From Teretinema zuelzerae (lineage in GTDB: Bacteria > Spirochaetota > Spirochaetia > Treponematales > Treponemataceae): a stretch of DNA of 64,000 nt. The DNA lies in NCBI RefSeq assembly GCF_021021555.1, contig NZ_JAINWA010000003.1:186001-250000 (forward strand). The letters run 5' to 3'. Position numbers and translations under genes: made by a program. The first letter of the stretch is position 1. Each line of letters opens with the position of its first letter. Of the stretch, positions 52,166-58,052 are shown piece after piece. The notes beneath the pieces were generated by a model that saw only the letters and a list, made by a program, of their open reading frames with translations, made no database searches and was not told where the DNA came from.

Positions 52166-53019
52166 GACTGTACCCCCGCGGGCGCCGGGAACATCCGTTT
52201 AGCAAGCCATACTTCACCCTTGCCGGTAACGTAGGTCTGGGAAGAAAGATGTGCGCTTTCCTCATCGCCGTAGGTGCGTTCCTTTACCACGAAATACCCA
52301 AGATCGATGTATTCCTGGTGAGGGATCCAGTTGCCCCGGAGACGATACAGGATTTTCCGGCCGGAAAGCATCTCAAAGAGCTTCCGTGGCCCGATTCCGT
52401 TGATCTTCGCGACTTCGGTAATGGTTTTGAGTCCTTCCGCTATCGCGATCGTTCTGGCGACGCGGGCATCGTCGGCAAGGGAAGCAATCCGTTCCGCCTG
52501 CTTCCGGATAACCTCCTGCGCGGCCTGCAGGCCCCGGACCATTACCATTTCAGGCGTGTTCCAGGCGTTTTCGATGGAAATAAAGTGCTCCCGGACGGCC
52601 TTTCCGGCGCTCGTGTTGGTCATCAGGGCGATGTGCTTGGCGGCGTCTATAGTGAGGGAATAATCGGTGCTTGGGCGGCCGGTTTTCCCTGCGGGAGTTT
52701 TTCCCAATTTTGTGAAAAAGTCGATGCCCTGCTGGAAATTGTTGCGCTCGATCTGGTATTCCATCCAGTCGGTAAACTTTCGGTTGCTCTCAAGGGCTTC
52801 CCAGAGCATCCGGGCATCCACCGGAAACGGTTTGGCGGCATCAGCAAGGGATACAAGTTCAAGGGGCTTCCGGGGTGTGTCTGTTGTTTTTTCGTGTTCT
52901 ACAACACAGGGAACGTTGCCTGACTCATCCTCGGAAGTACTTCCGAGGTACGGTTTCCGTTGCTCTCCGGAAAACAGGTCTCCGGCATAGCCTTCCGCCG
53001 GGGGAACAAAATTCGTCAT
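52162..53019 (-). CDS. Antirepressor, AntA/AntB plus KilAC domains
   Basis: 285 aa. An AntA-type domain at about 65-160 (DARMLWEALESNRKFTDWMEYQIERNNFQQGIDFF, then IDAAKHIALMTNTSAGKAVREHFI) and a C-terminal KilAC/ANT domain at about 190-280 (TITEVAKINGIGPRKLFEMLSGRKILYRLRGNWIPHQEYIDLGYF). Such proteins bind and inactivate the prophage repressor. As the repressor here lacks a self-cleavage domain, this gene is the likely induction trigger. Second gene of early operon II. Confidence 0.85.
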   Translation of the reverse strand: MTNFVPPAEGYAGDLFSGEQRKPYLGSTSEDESGNVPCVVEHEKTTDTPRKPLELVSLADAAKPFPVDARMLWEALESNRKFTDWMEYQIERNNFQQGIDFFTKLGKTPAGKTGRPSTDYSLTIDAAKHIALMTNTSAGKAVREHFISIENAWNTPEMVMVRGLQAAQEVIRKQAERIASLADDARVARTIAIAEGLKTITEVAKINGIGPRKLFEMLSGRKILYRLRGNWIPHQEYIDLGYFVVKERTYGDEESAHLSSQTYVTGKGEVWLAKRMFPAPAGVQS

Positions 53020-53309
53020 GATTGACTCCTTTTCTCCGCTACCGGGGCGATACCAGTGCTTCGTTTGTTGAATATTTTCGGTTCAAACCCAAAGTACAGG
53101 GCTTGGATAACGTTCTCGAGAATGTAGAGCGCCTGCGCTTCCTCCGTTCTCCGTTCCATCCGGGAGATCGTCCGGAGGTACCGGGCGGTCGTAGGGTCAA
53201 GATCAAGCGAAATCGTCGCTTTCCGGGGCGCTCTCGTGCGCCTCGTGGCTTCGTTTGCGGTCGGTAGTCCGGACGTGCCGGTACCGTCATGGGCAGTCTT
53301 TTCCTGCAT
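53016..53309 (-). CDS. Ribbon-helix-helix-like DNA-binding protein
   Basis: 97 aa. ATG at 53309 follows GGAAAGGAAAC; a longer frame to 53705 crosses the leader and promoter and is rejected. The core RKATISLDLDPTTARYLRTISRMERRTEEAQALYILENVI has the strand-helix-helix layout of Arc/CopG-type regulators. First gene of early operon II, so it may control its own promoter or the structured leader. Confidence 0.6.
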   Translation of the reverse strand: MQEKTAHDGTGTSGLPTANEATRRTRAPRKATISLDLDPTTARYLRTISRMERRTEEAQALYILENVIQALYFGFEPKIFNKRSTGIAPVAEKRSQS

Positions 53310-53558
53310 GCTTAGTTTCCTTTCCCCGGTCGCTGGTTTCGGCAACGGTTCCGGGGCAATAGGGATAATTTGCAGGGTATACAAACAAAAGGCCACAAAG
53401 GCAGCCTCTTGGTCGAAACCCTGCAAACCAACGACTAAGCGGCGTTGATAAACAGGCCCAAGAGGCCACCTTTCTGGCCTATTATGAGTCCTTGATGTAT
53501 CAGTGTTTCCGCTTAGTTCGATGTGAGTACGGGGACTGGTTTCGGCAGTTGACCCGTA
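53310..53558 (-). promoter_or_regulatory. Highly structured leader of early operon II
   Basis: About 250 nt without a gene between the promoter and the first ATG. Three long inverted repeats interlock along the RNA: a1 (53509-53517) with a2 (53434-53442), b1 (53458-53466) with b2 (53404-53412), c1 (53418-53427) with c2 (53369-53378), in the order a1 b1 a2 c1 b2 c2. A simple 6-bp hairpin (53463-53480) overlaps b1. A third copy of the a word (ACTAAGC, 53310-53316) touches the start codon and could pair with a2. A 12-bp direct repeat (53333-53344, 53536-53547) frames the region. Confidence 0.6.
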
Positions 53559-53565
53559 CAAGAGC

Positions 53566-53594
53566 AGAATAAACGGTGTGCAAGGATTTGTCAA
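53566..53594 (-). promoter_or_regulatory. Promoter of early operon II
   Basis: On the minus strand TTGACA (53589-53594), 17 bp, TATTCT (53566-53571). Transcription should start near 53559. No copy of the repressor operator is visible here, unlike at PR. Confidence 0.7.
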
Positions 53595-53634
53595 CATTAT
53601 CGGTACACCTCGAATAAAAAGAAGTAGAAAAGAA

Positions 53635-53717
53635 CCCTCCGGATACCGTGATATACTCCTTTTAACCACAAAAGCCCGTAGCGTATGCAAACGGGAAAAT
53701 ATCACGTCCCCGGAGGG
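53635..53717. promoter_or_regulatory. Long two-part hairpin enclosing the ribosome binding site of the 61-aa gene
   Basis: CCCTCCGG (53635-53642) pairs with CCGGAGGG (53710-53717), and CGTGATAT (53647-53654) with ATATCACG (53699-53706); an inner CCCGT/ACGGG adds a third stem. Rightward, the 3' arm is the Shine-Dalgarno sequence of the gene at 53722, so the stem would block its translation. Leftward, it is followed by TTCTTTTC and could end early operon I. A TATACT at 53652-53657 lies in the stem. Confidence 0.55.
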
Positions 53718-53721
53718 AAAA

Positions 53722-53907
53722 ATGCCAATACTCGATCAAGGAAGCAGAAAATCTGCTATTGAAACAGTTCTTAAACTATTTGAAGGACGACCGGAATTGC
53801 TAAGCGGTCTACATCCAAGTCAAGCCGTTGATGCCTTAATTGCCGGTGCAGAAAAAATTGGAACGTATGTAGTTCATGGAACTATTGAGCCTCAATCAAA
53901 AGACTGA
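53722..53907 (+). CDS. Small rightward phage protein, 61 aa
   Basis: Begins MPILDQGSRKSAIETVLKLF after GGAGGG with good spacing. Acidic and helical, no recognised family. It runs against both early operons and converges with the 57-aa gene (26-nt overlap). With its ribosome binding site in a hairpin it is a candidate regulated toxin-like, anti-defence or regulatory peptide; none of these is shown. Confidence 0.5.
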   Translation: MPILDQGSRKSAIETVLKLFEGRPELLSGLHPSQAVDALIAGAEKIGTYVVHGTIEPQSKD

Positions 53908-54055
53908 TAGTTCCAAAAAGTGAAATGTCATCCCCGGAACGTTCCGCTCGAAATTGAGTATACGGTTCCGGGGCAGTATCAATTTCTATGACCGAATATC
54001 CTGCATCCGATAGAACCTTCACAAGATTCATCAACGCTTCATCTTTTGCTTTCAA
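53882..54055 (-). CDS. Small phage protein, 57 aa, last gene of early operon I
   Basis: TTG at 54055 preceded by AGGAGGAAGCGA, a full Shine-Dalgarno sequence lying inside the end of the previous gene. Sequence MKAKDEALMNLVKVLSDAGY then SVIEIDTAPEPYTQF. No family recognised. Overlaps the rightward 61-aa gene at its 3' end. Confidence 0.5.
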   Translation of the reverse strand: MKAKDEALMNLVKVLSDAGYSVIEIDTAPEPYTQFRAERSGDDISLFGTISLLIEAQ

Positions 54056-54509
54056 TCGCTTCCTCCTCGGGTAGTATCTTCAGAACCTTCCGAACCCGGA
54101 TAAGTTCATCGCGAAGACGCTCAATTCCATATTCGACCGGCGCACCGGTATCAATGTCGGATTCAACAGCGGTTGCGGCCTCTTCAAGAGCAAAAAGAGC
54201 TTTCTTAAGTTCATCCCGTTCAGCCTCAGACTTCTTCCGCATAGAAAATTGTTCGTCAATGCTATCCAGCTCTTTCTTGATCAAATATTCAGGGTCTTCT
54301 AGTATTTCCTGAGATATTCCACGGCAAGCATTTACGCAAGCGACGACCCTTAATGCATCATCGGGCTTATAAAAAGCTCCAAAGCCATGACCGCATTCCT
54401 CGACCACTGTGAGGATGCTTTCATTCTCCTTTGCGATTGTTAGGAAATTTCTCCTATCTCCAATTTCTTCAACTCTCCAAGGCTCCTGCGTGTGCTCGAT
54501 AGTTCCCAT
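54039..54509 (-). CDS. Early phage protein with coiled coil, 156 aa
   Basis: The N-terminal part (HTQEPWRVEEIGDRRNFLTIAKENE) and the motif ALRVVACVNACRGI are common in small early proteins of temperate phages. From residue 70 the chain is a charged coiled coil. Unknown function. Second to last gene of operon I. Confidence 0.6.
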   Translation of the reverse strand: MGTIEHTQEPWRVEEIGDRRNFLTIAKENESILTVVEECGHGFGAFYKPDDALRVVACVNACRGISQEILEDPEYLIKKELDSIDEQFSMRKKSEAERDELKKALFALEEAATAVESDIDTGAPVEYGIERLRDELIRVRKVLKILPEEEAIESKR

Positions 54510-54521
54510 GGTATTCCTCCC

Positions 54522-55049
54522 TCAAAAATCCATAAACGGTTCATCCGCGGAACCGCCCTGCATGCCTTGAGCAGGATTTTTAATCTGCTTCTCGATCGCT
54601 GTTTTAATCCAGTCGGGAATAAAGCCATCCTGCAGTCGTTTCGGGAAAGGTGGATCTTCTTTCGGCTTCCTTCGGAGCTGGAAGATATCCGTCCAATCCT
54701 TTCCGGTTTTCGTTGATTTTTTCTTCGTTAAGGTCAGGTAGGCATATTTGCTTTCCAGGGGGGCGGTGTCGAATACCTTTACTTCCTCATCGGTGAAAGG
54801 CCTGCCGCGCCATGATTCGATAAACCGCCTCAGATTTGCTTTCGGATGCATTGAAGCGGTGAATCGTTTCGTTATCGTCATCGGTTTTCCGTCGCCCGTC
54901 ACGGCGTCTAATTCAAATAAAAAAGCAACTTCGTGCTGAGGTCCTTCGATGCCTGGTTGATACCCAAGGTCGAATACCTTATACAGCCTCGAAAGGGTTT
55001 CAGTTTCCGGATATTCCGTCGATTCCATATTATCCGTCCGAATTATCAT
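54522..55049 (-). CDS. Early phage protein, 175 aa, possible DNA-binding/replication factor
   Basis: Start ATG 55049 after GGAGGGAAAGG (a longer frame to 55091 is not favoured), overlapping the previous stop by ATGA. A beta-rich centre (HEVAFLFELDAVTGDGKPMTITKRFTASM, then FIESWRGRPFTDEE) and a basic, proline-rich end (LRRKPKEDPPFPKRLQDGFIPDWIKTAI). The pattern recalls phage proteins next to recombination or replication genes, but I cannot name the family. Confidence 0.5.
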   Translation of the reverse strand: MIIRTDNMESTEYPETETLSRLYKVFDLGYQPGIEGPQHEVAFLFELDAVTGDGKPMTITKRFTASMHPKANLRRFIESWRGRPFTDEEVKVFDTAPLESKYAYLTLTKKKSTKTGKDWTDIFQLRRKPKEDPPFPKRLQDGFIPDWIKTAIEKQIKNPAQGMQGGSADEPFMDF

Positions 55050-55231
55050 TCCTTTCCCTCCTTGATCATCCGCCTGGACATGTATACGCAACGCGCTCTC
55101 ATACGAGCAAACGCTTTTTTCAATTCATTATGTTTCCGCACCCGCCGGATCATGTCCCGCTGGATTTGAAGTTTTTCCGCCTTCAATGTCGCTATTTCGT
55201 CTTTCAGCCTTTCTATCTCTGTTTTCGGCAT
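55046..55231 (-). CDS. Small coiled-coil phage protein, 61 aa
   Basis: Sequence EIERLKDEIATLKAEKLQIQ is a perfect heptad coiled coil, followed by an arginine-rich tail. Overlaps both neighbours (18 nt with the 46-aa gene, ATGA with the next). Probably dimeric; role unknown. Confidence 0.55.
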   Translation of the reverse strand: MPKTEIERLKDEIATLKAEKLQIQRDMIRRVRKHNELKKAFARMRARCVYMSRRMIKEGKE

Positions 55232-55353
55232 TCCGGTTTTCCTGGTTCTTTTCTTTGGTACAGGAGCCGGGCCTTGCAGTTTTCAGGCTTGCAATCAATC
55301 CGCTGCGCACATGTCGCGCAGGAATCAGGCCGGCTACCCCTATCTATATTCAT
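55213..55353 (-). CDS. Small cysteine-rich phage protein, 46 aa
   Basis: Has a CxxC-x5-C-x4-C arrangement (SCATCAQRIDCKPENCKAR), which can bind one zinc ion, and a basic end. The start at 55353 overlaps the 122-aa gene's stop by ATGA with AAGGGA upstream; the same frame stays open upward to 55659, but that part overlaps the previous gene and is not favoured. Confidence 0.5.
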   Translation of the reverse strand: MNIDRGSRPDSCATCAQRIDCKPENCKARLLYQRKEPGKPECRKQR

Positions 55354-55718
55354 GGCGTCCATCCCTTCGAAACGAGATTGATGAACGCCAGAAATCCAAT
55401 GATCGCGGTTCCAATTGCTATATCGAGAATGATCTTCAAAAGAAGCCGAAAAGGTAGAACAACGTGCCGATCCACCGCCACTAATTGCACTTCCTTTTCT
55501 GTATCGACTTCCGGTTTTACAGCCCCGGAAAGTAAAGGCTGAGGTTGTGAAAGCCGCAACGCGGCCTTTCTGGCGTTTTCCATCGCCAGCATTATTTCTG
55601 AAAGGGTTAAAAACCGCCCCGGAAGGTAGAACCCGAAAACTGTTTGATAGAGAATCCAACCGCCTTCAGGGTGCCGGTGAATAGGAATGGAAAGATACTT
55701 TGCTCCCAGCACATTCAT
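55350..55718 (-). CDS. Early phage membrane protein, 122 aa
   Basis: A soluble N-terminal part (ILYQTVFGFYLPGRFLTLSEIMLAMENARKAALRL) and a C-terminal transmembrane helix (LLLKIILDIAIGTAIIGFLAFINLV). Tail-anchored early proteins in phages can act in exclusion or host takeover. Linked by ATGA overlaps to genes on both sides. Confidence 0.55.
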   Translation of the reverse strand: MNVLGAKYLSIPIHRHPEGGWILYQTVFGFYLPGRFLTLSEIMLAMENARKAALRLSQPQPLLSGAVKPEVDTEKEVQLVAVDRHVVLPFRLLLKIILDIAIGTAIIGFLAFINLVSKGWTP

Positions 55719-56101
55719 ACCGCGGCCTCCGCAAGCAATCGCCGGTCAATTCGGCTACGTTTCTGCAGCGCGGCGGCGATGAATTCCGGCACCCTTTCCC
55801 CGGGCGCTACCTCGGAAAGATATTGCCCAAGGGTTTCGTCCGATACCCGGGCCCAGCGTTCAACAGTTTCGCGCTTCCATGCCTTTTTCGAGTGTTGCCA
55901 CCCGTCAGGGCGCCCGGCAGCCGGTTGCAAAGCCGTATTTTTCTTGATGGTCAGAATAGACGGTCCGAGCTCGGGAGAGCCGTATTTGACGGCATAGGCC
56001 TGTTCCAGGGTGTACCACTCCGGCGCTGACTGCCCCCGGAGCGCCCTTTCAAGCATTTCTTTGATTTCAGTTATCTCGGGTACTTCCAGGGGGATTGTCA
56101 T
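55715..56101 (-). CDS. Early phage protein, 128 aa
   Basis: Contains WYTLEQAYAVKYGSPELGPSILTIKKN, resembling a helix-turn-helix used in phage excisionase-like or helix-loop DNA-binding proteins, then WQHSKKAWKRETVERWARVSDETLGQYL. The segment order suits a winged DNA-binding domain, possibly an excisionase-like factor, but it is far from the integrase gene. Function not assigned. Confidence 0.5.
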   Translation of the reverse strand: MTIPLEVPEITEIKEMLERALRGQSAPEWYTLEQAYAVKYGSPELGPSILTIKKNTALQPAAGRPDGWQHSKKAWKRETVERWARVSDETLGQYLSEVAPGERVPEFIAAALQKRSRIDRRLLAEAAV

Positions 56102-56117
56102 AATCTCGCGCCCTCCC

Positions 56118-56855
56118 TTACGCCAGTACCGGGATTGCTACATCAGAGACGATGCTTTGTTCGATGTAGTCCTTGATCGCCAGAATGGCGTTATTCCTCC
56201 AGATTCCGCCTTCCGCGTCGAAAAGGGCTATCCGGGGGAGGCCGTTTTCGGTTGGCTTGAAGCGAAGGATAAAGCTTGCTTCCGGCTGTTCTACTTCCCG
56301 GAACGTCCGGTACGGACGGAGCCGATAGATACCCTTGGTTTCGACAGAATCCTTTGCCGCCCCGGAAACACCGCGGCGAACCTGAATCTCTTGCGAAAGG
56401 CCGTCATCCTGAGTAATCACCTCGTTTTGGGCGACTACCTTGCTGGCCATTGCAATAACGATATCAAGGTCATTCGATGGACCAATCAGGGCACGAGCTT
56501 TGATACAGAACTCTTCCGGATAGATAAACGAGTCGAACGGAAATTCCGGAAGGTCATCGTCCAATTTTGCCTGGTAGAAACAGGAACGTTTCAGGTCTTC
56601 ATCGTCGAAACGGGCATACAGCCGAACCGAATGGTGCGATTCTATCTGAATCATGCACTGGTCAAGCTGGACTTGTTCCCGGTTATTCTTGATGTAATCA
56701 AGAAGGCCGGTAAGGGTGTAACCCCGGAGGGTGTCCGGGCGCGGGCAGAACATTACGGGTTTGTATTCTTTTCGGGCGAACGTGGTTCCGCATATTTCGA
56801 GCGTCTGGTTTTCGTCGGCGAGTCGCTCGATCTCTTTTACAGCTGAGCCGTCCAT
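56118..56855 (-). CDS. Conserved early phage protein, 245 aa
   Basis: The pattern GYTLTGLLDYIKNN, LRPYRTFREVEQPEASFILR and LFDAEGGIWRNNAILAIKDYIE matches a family I recall from temperate phages of Firmicutes, of unknown function, normally paired with the gene before it. Starts by TGATG overlap with that gene. Confidence 0.6.
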   Translation of the reverse strand: MDGSAVKEIERLADENQTLEICGTTFARKEYKPVMFCPRPDTLRGYTLTGLLDYIKNNREQVQLDQCMIQIESHHSVRLYARFDDEDLKRSCFYQAKLDDDLPEFPFDSFIYPEEFCIKARALIGPSNDLDIVIAMASKVVAQNEVITQDDGLSQEIQVRRGVSGAAKDSVETKGIYRLRPYRTFREVEQPEASFILRFKPTENGLPRIALFDAEGGIWRNNAILAIKDYIEQSIVSDVAIPVLA

Positions 56856-57211
56856 CAGTTCTCTCCTACTGTTCGTCTTTCAAACGGGATCGGATTGATT
56901 CCGTCGAGATCGGGTTGATTAATCGGGCCGTTTACATACGCTTCAACAGAGCGGCCATTGAAAGCGAAGGAAACAGTTGATTCATGGGGATTCATGGGCG
57001 CCAGGCTGGAAGATACCTTTACCTTGCTTGTGGCCATGCTCCGATCTGCCATGGGTTTGAGTTCGATCTTTATAGTGATCGCCCTCACAGCGGTTGGGGA
57101 TGTATTATCATCCGCGATGTTTTTTAACGCTTTTTCGAACTCTTCCTCGAAAAGCTCCAGGACGGCTCCGCTATTCAGGGTTGAAAGCGTCACCAGTCGG
57201 TCGTTCTGCAT
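56855..57211 (-). CDS. Conserved early phage protein of the kind labelled replication terminator protein
   Basis: 118 aa, first protein gene of early operon I, after AGGAGGT. LNSGAVLELFEEEFEKALKNIADDNTSPTAVRAITIKIELKP and a later MNPHESTVSFAF give the usual pattern of this family. The name is a database label for relatives; no biochemical evidence is known to me. The upstream 230 nt are non-coding leader. Confidence 0.55.
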   Translation of the reverse strand: MQNDRLVTLSTLNSGAVLELFEEEFEKALKNIADDNTSPTAVRAITIKIELKPMADRSMATSKVKVSSSLAPMNPHESTVSFAFNGRSVEAYVNGPINQPDLDGINPIPFERRTVGEN

Positions 57212-57213
57212 AC

Positions 57214-57387
57214 TTACCTACCTCCTAAAAAGAAGCTGTTGCCTGGGACCGGGGGGATTCGAACCCCCTGATCTTCTGATCCAAAGAAGTAAAACGCCGA
57301 TGTACAGTCCCGAAAAAAAGAAAAGGTCAGATGTTCGTCACAGCAAAGATCGCCCCCGGTTCGCCCGGGCAGTGCCGTAAAAAACAT
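57214..57387 (-). CDS. Doubtful leader ORF, 57 codons
   Basis: ATG at 57387 has GGAGG 10 nt upstream and the frame is open to 57214. However, its coding part is the hairpin and the tRNA-like sequence, and GSEDQGVRIPPVPGN is the kind of peptide produced by reading through a tRNA. If translated it would act as a leader peptide that melts the hairpin. More likely a by-product of the RNA structures. Confidence 0.25.
   Translation of the reverse strand: MFFTALPGRTGGDLCCDEHLTFSFFRDCTSAFYFFGSEDQGVRIPPVPGNSFFLGGR
57244..57311 (-). ncRNA. tRNA-like element in the early leader
   Basis: 68 nt that fold like a tRNA: acceptor GGGACTG (57305-57311) with CGGTCCC (57245-57251), one G-U pair, then unpaired A; a perfect T-arm GGGGG-TTCGAAT-CCCCC (57252-57268); anticodon stem CTTCT/AGAAG with a seven-base loop TTGGATC (formal anticodon GGA, Ser). 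The D-arm space is only 13 nt with no good stem, and position 37 is a T. Either a degenerate phage tRNA, a tRNA mimic or a relic of an older attachment site. Confidence 0.5.
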
Positions 57388-57397
57388 CTGACCTTTT
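57321..57397 (-). terminator. Long perfect hairpin with U-tract in the PR leader
   Basis: On the minus strand AAAAGGTCAGATGTT (57383-57397) pairs over 15 bp with AACATCTGACCTTTT (57321-57335), enclosing an inner CCCGG/CCGGG hairpin, followed by CTTTTTTT. An early terminator or attenuator about 120 nt after the start of PR; it predicts antitermination or a short abundant leader RNA. Confidence 0.7.
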
Positions 57398-57423
57398 CCT
57401 CCGGTGCGATTTGCCGGATTAAA

Positions 57424-57502
57424 ACTACCCAAATCAGTAGTTTTATTCATCGTACTACCGATTTAAGTACTTGTCAACAAGGAAAATACTGAAATTAGTA
57501 GT
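57424..57502. promoter_or_regulatory. Three repressor operators O1-O3
   Basis: 18-bp sites at 57424-57441 (ACTACCCAAATCAGTAGT), 57454-57471 (ACTACCGATTTAAGTACT) and 57485-57502 (AATACTGAAATTAGTAGT). Centres are 30 and 31 bp apart, about three helical turns, so all face the same side of the DNA. O1 covers the start of PR, O2 lies between its -35 and -10, and O3 covers the -35 of the repressor promoter. Confidence 0.75.
57449..57477 (-). promoter_or_regulatory. PR: promoter of early operon I
   Basis: On the minus strand TTGACA (57472-57477), exactly 17 bp, TACGAT (57449-57454); start near 57442. Operator O2 fills the spacer. Confidence 0.72.
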
Positions 57503-57517
57503 TTTCTGTACGATAAT
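57489..57517 (+). promoter_or_regulatory. PRM-like promoter of the repressor, leaderless geometry
   Basis: CTGAAA (57489-57494), 17 bp, GATAAT (57512-57517), then 6 nt to the repressor ATG; no Shine-Dalgarno sequence. As for lambda PRM, the message would start at the AUG. Confidence 0.55.
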
Positions 57518-57523
57518 GAAAGC

Positions 57524-57871
57524 ATGAACTTTTGGAATCGCACAAAAGTTGAAGTTGAAAAACAGAACACAACTTTTAGATGGATAGCTGAGAAACTCGG
57601 AATACCGGAAACGACAATCTCCGGATGGCGTAAACAAGATATCTTGCCACGCGCAGATATTGCTGTAGAAATTGCTGGTTTATTCGGTGTTTCAGTTGAA
57701 TACCTGGTTACTGGCGCAGATCGACAGGTAAAAGTATTAAGAGATAGCGAAAAAGAAATTATTAATTTTATGCATGACCTTTCCGAAGATGATATAGAAG
57801 TTCTTCTCTGTACTGTAAAGGCCCTTGGAAAAAGAAAAGCTATTGATCTTTCAACCCAAACGGCTGGGTAA
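57524..57871 (+). CDS. Prophage repressor, XRE-type, without peptidase domain
   Basis: 115 aa. Helix-turn-helix at about 16-60 (TFRWIAEKLGIPETTISGWRKQDILPRADIAVEIAGLFGVSVEYL), then a 50-residue helical tail for dimerisation (DSEKEIINFMHDLSEDDIEVLLCTVKAL). There is no S24/LexA-like peptidase domain, so RecA-stimulated self-cleavage is not expected and an antirepressor is the probable inducer. Divergent from early operon I with the operators between. Confidence 0.88.
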   Translation: MNFWNRTKVEVEKQNTTFRWIAEKLGIPETTISGWRKQDILPRADIAVEIAGLFGVSVEYLVTGADRQVKVLRDSEKEIINFMHDLSEDDIEVLLCTVKALGKRKAIDLSTQTAG

Positions 57872-58052
57872 AAGCGGGGGAAAGGTTTTCAAAAAAATGT
57901 GTCACTATTGACAATTAAAATTACTGACGATCATTACAACAGACGTATTATCTGACCTACTAATCCGATTTACTGCATTTAAATCTATACTATATAAAGA
58001 AATAAGCAACCGCGCAAACGGTGCATAATTTAACATATTGGAGATTTTGAAA
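57872..58052 (+). promoter_or_regulatory. Intergenic region before the lysogeny membrane-protein gene
   Basis: About 180 nt, AT-rich. Two possible promoters face right: TTGACA near 57912 with an AT-rich region 17 bp on, and a TATACTATAT-rich stretch near 57985-57998. This would let the next gene be expressed in the lysogen independently of the repressor. Confidence 0.4.

Noticed and set aside
53016-53705. 229-codon version of the ribbon-helix-helix gene
   Set aside because: It would include the promoter TTGACA-17-TATTCT and the structured leader; the ATG at 53309 has the ribosome binding site.
55213-55659. 148-codon version of the cysteine-rich gene
   Set aside because: Its upper part overlaps the 122-aa membrane protein in another frame; the ATGA-coupled start at 55353 is simpler.
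57214-57450. 78-codon frame starting at 57450
   Set aside because: Its start codon lies within the -10 region of PR, so it would not be transcribed from that promoter.
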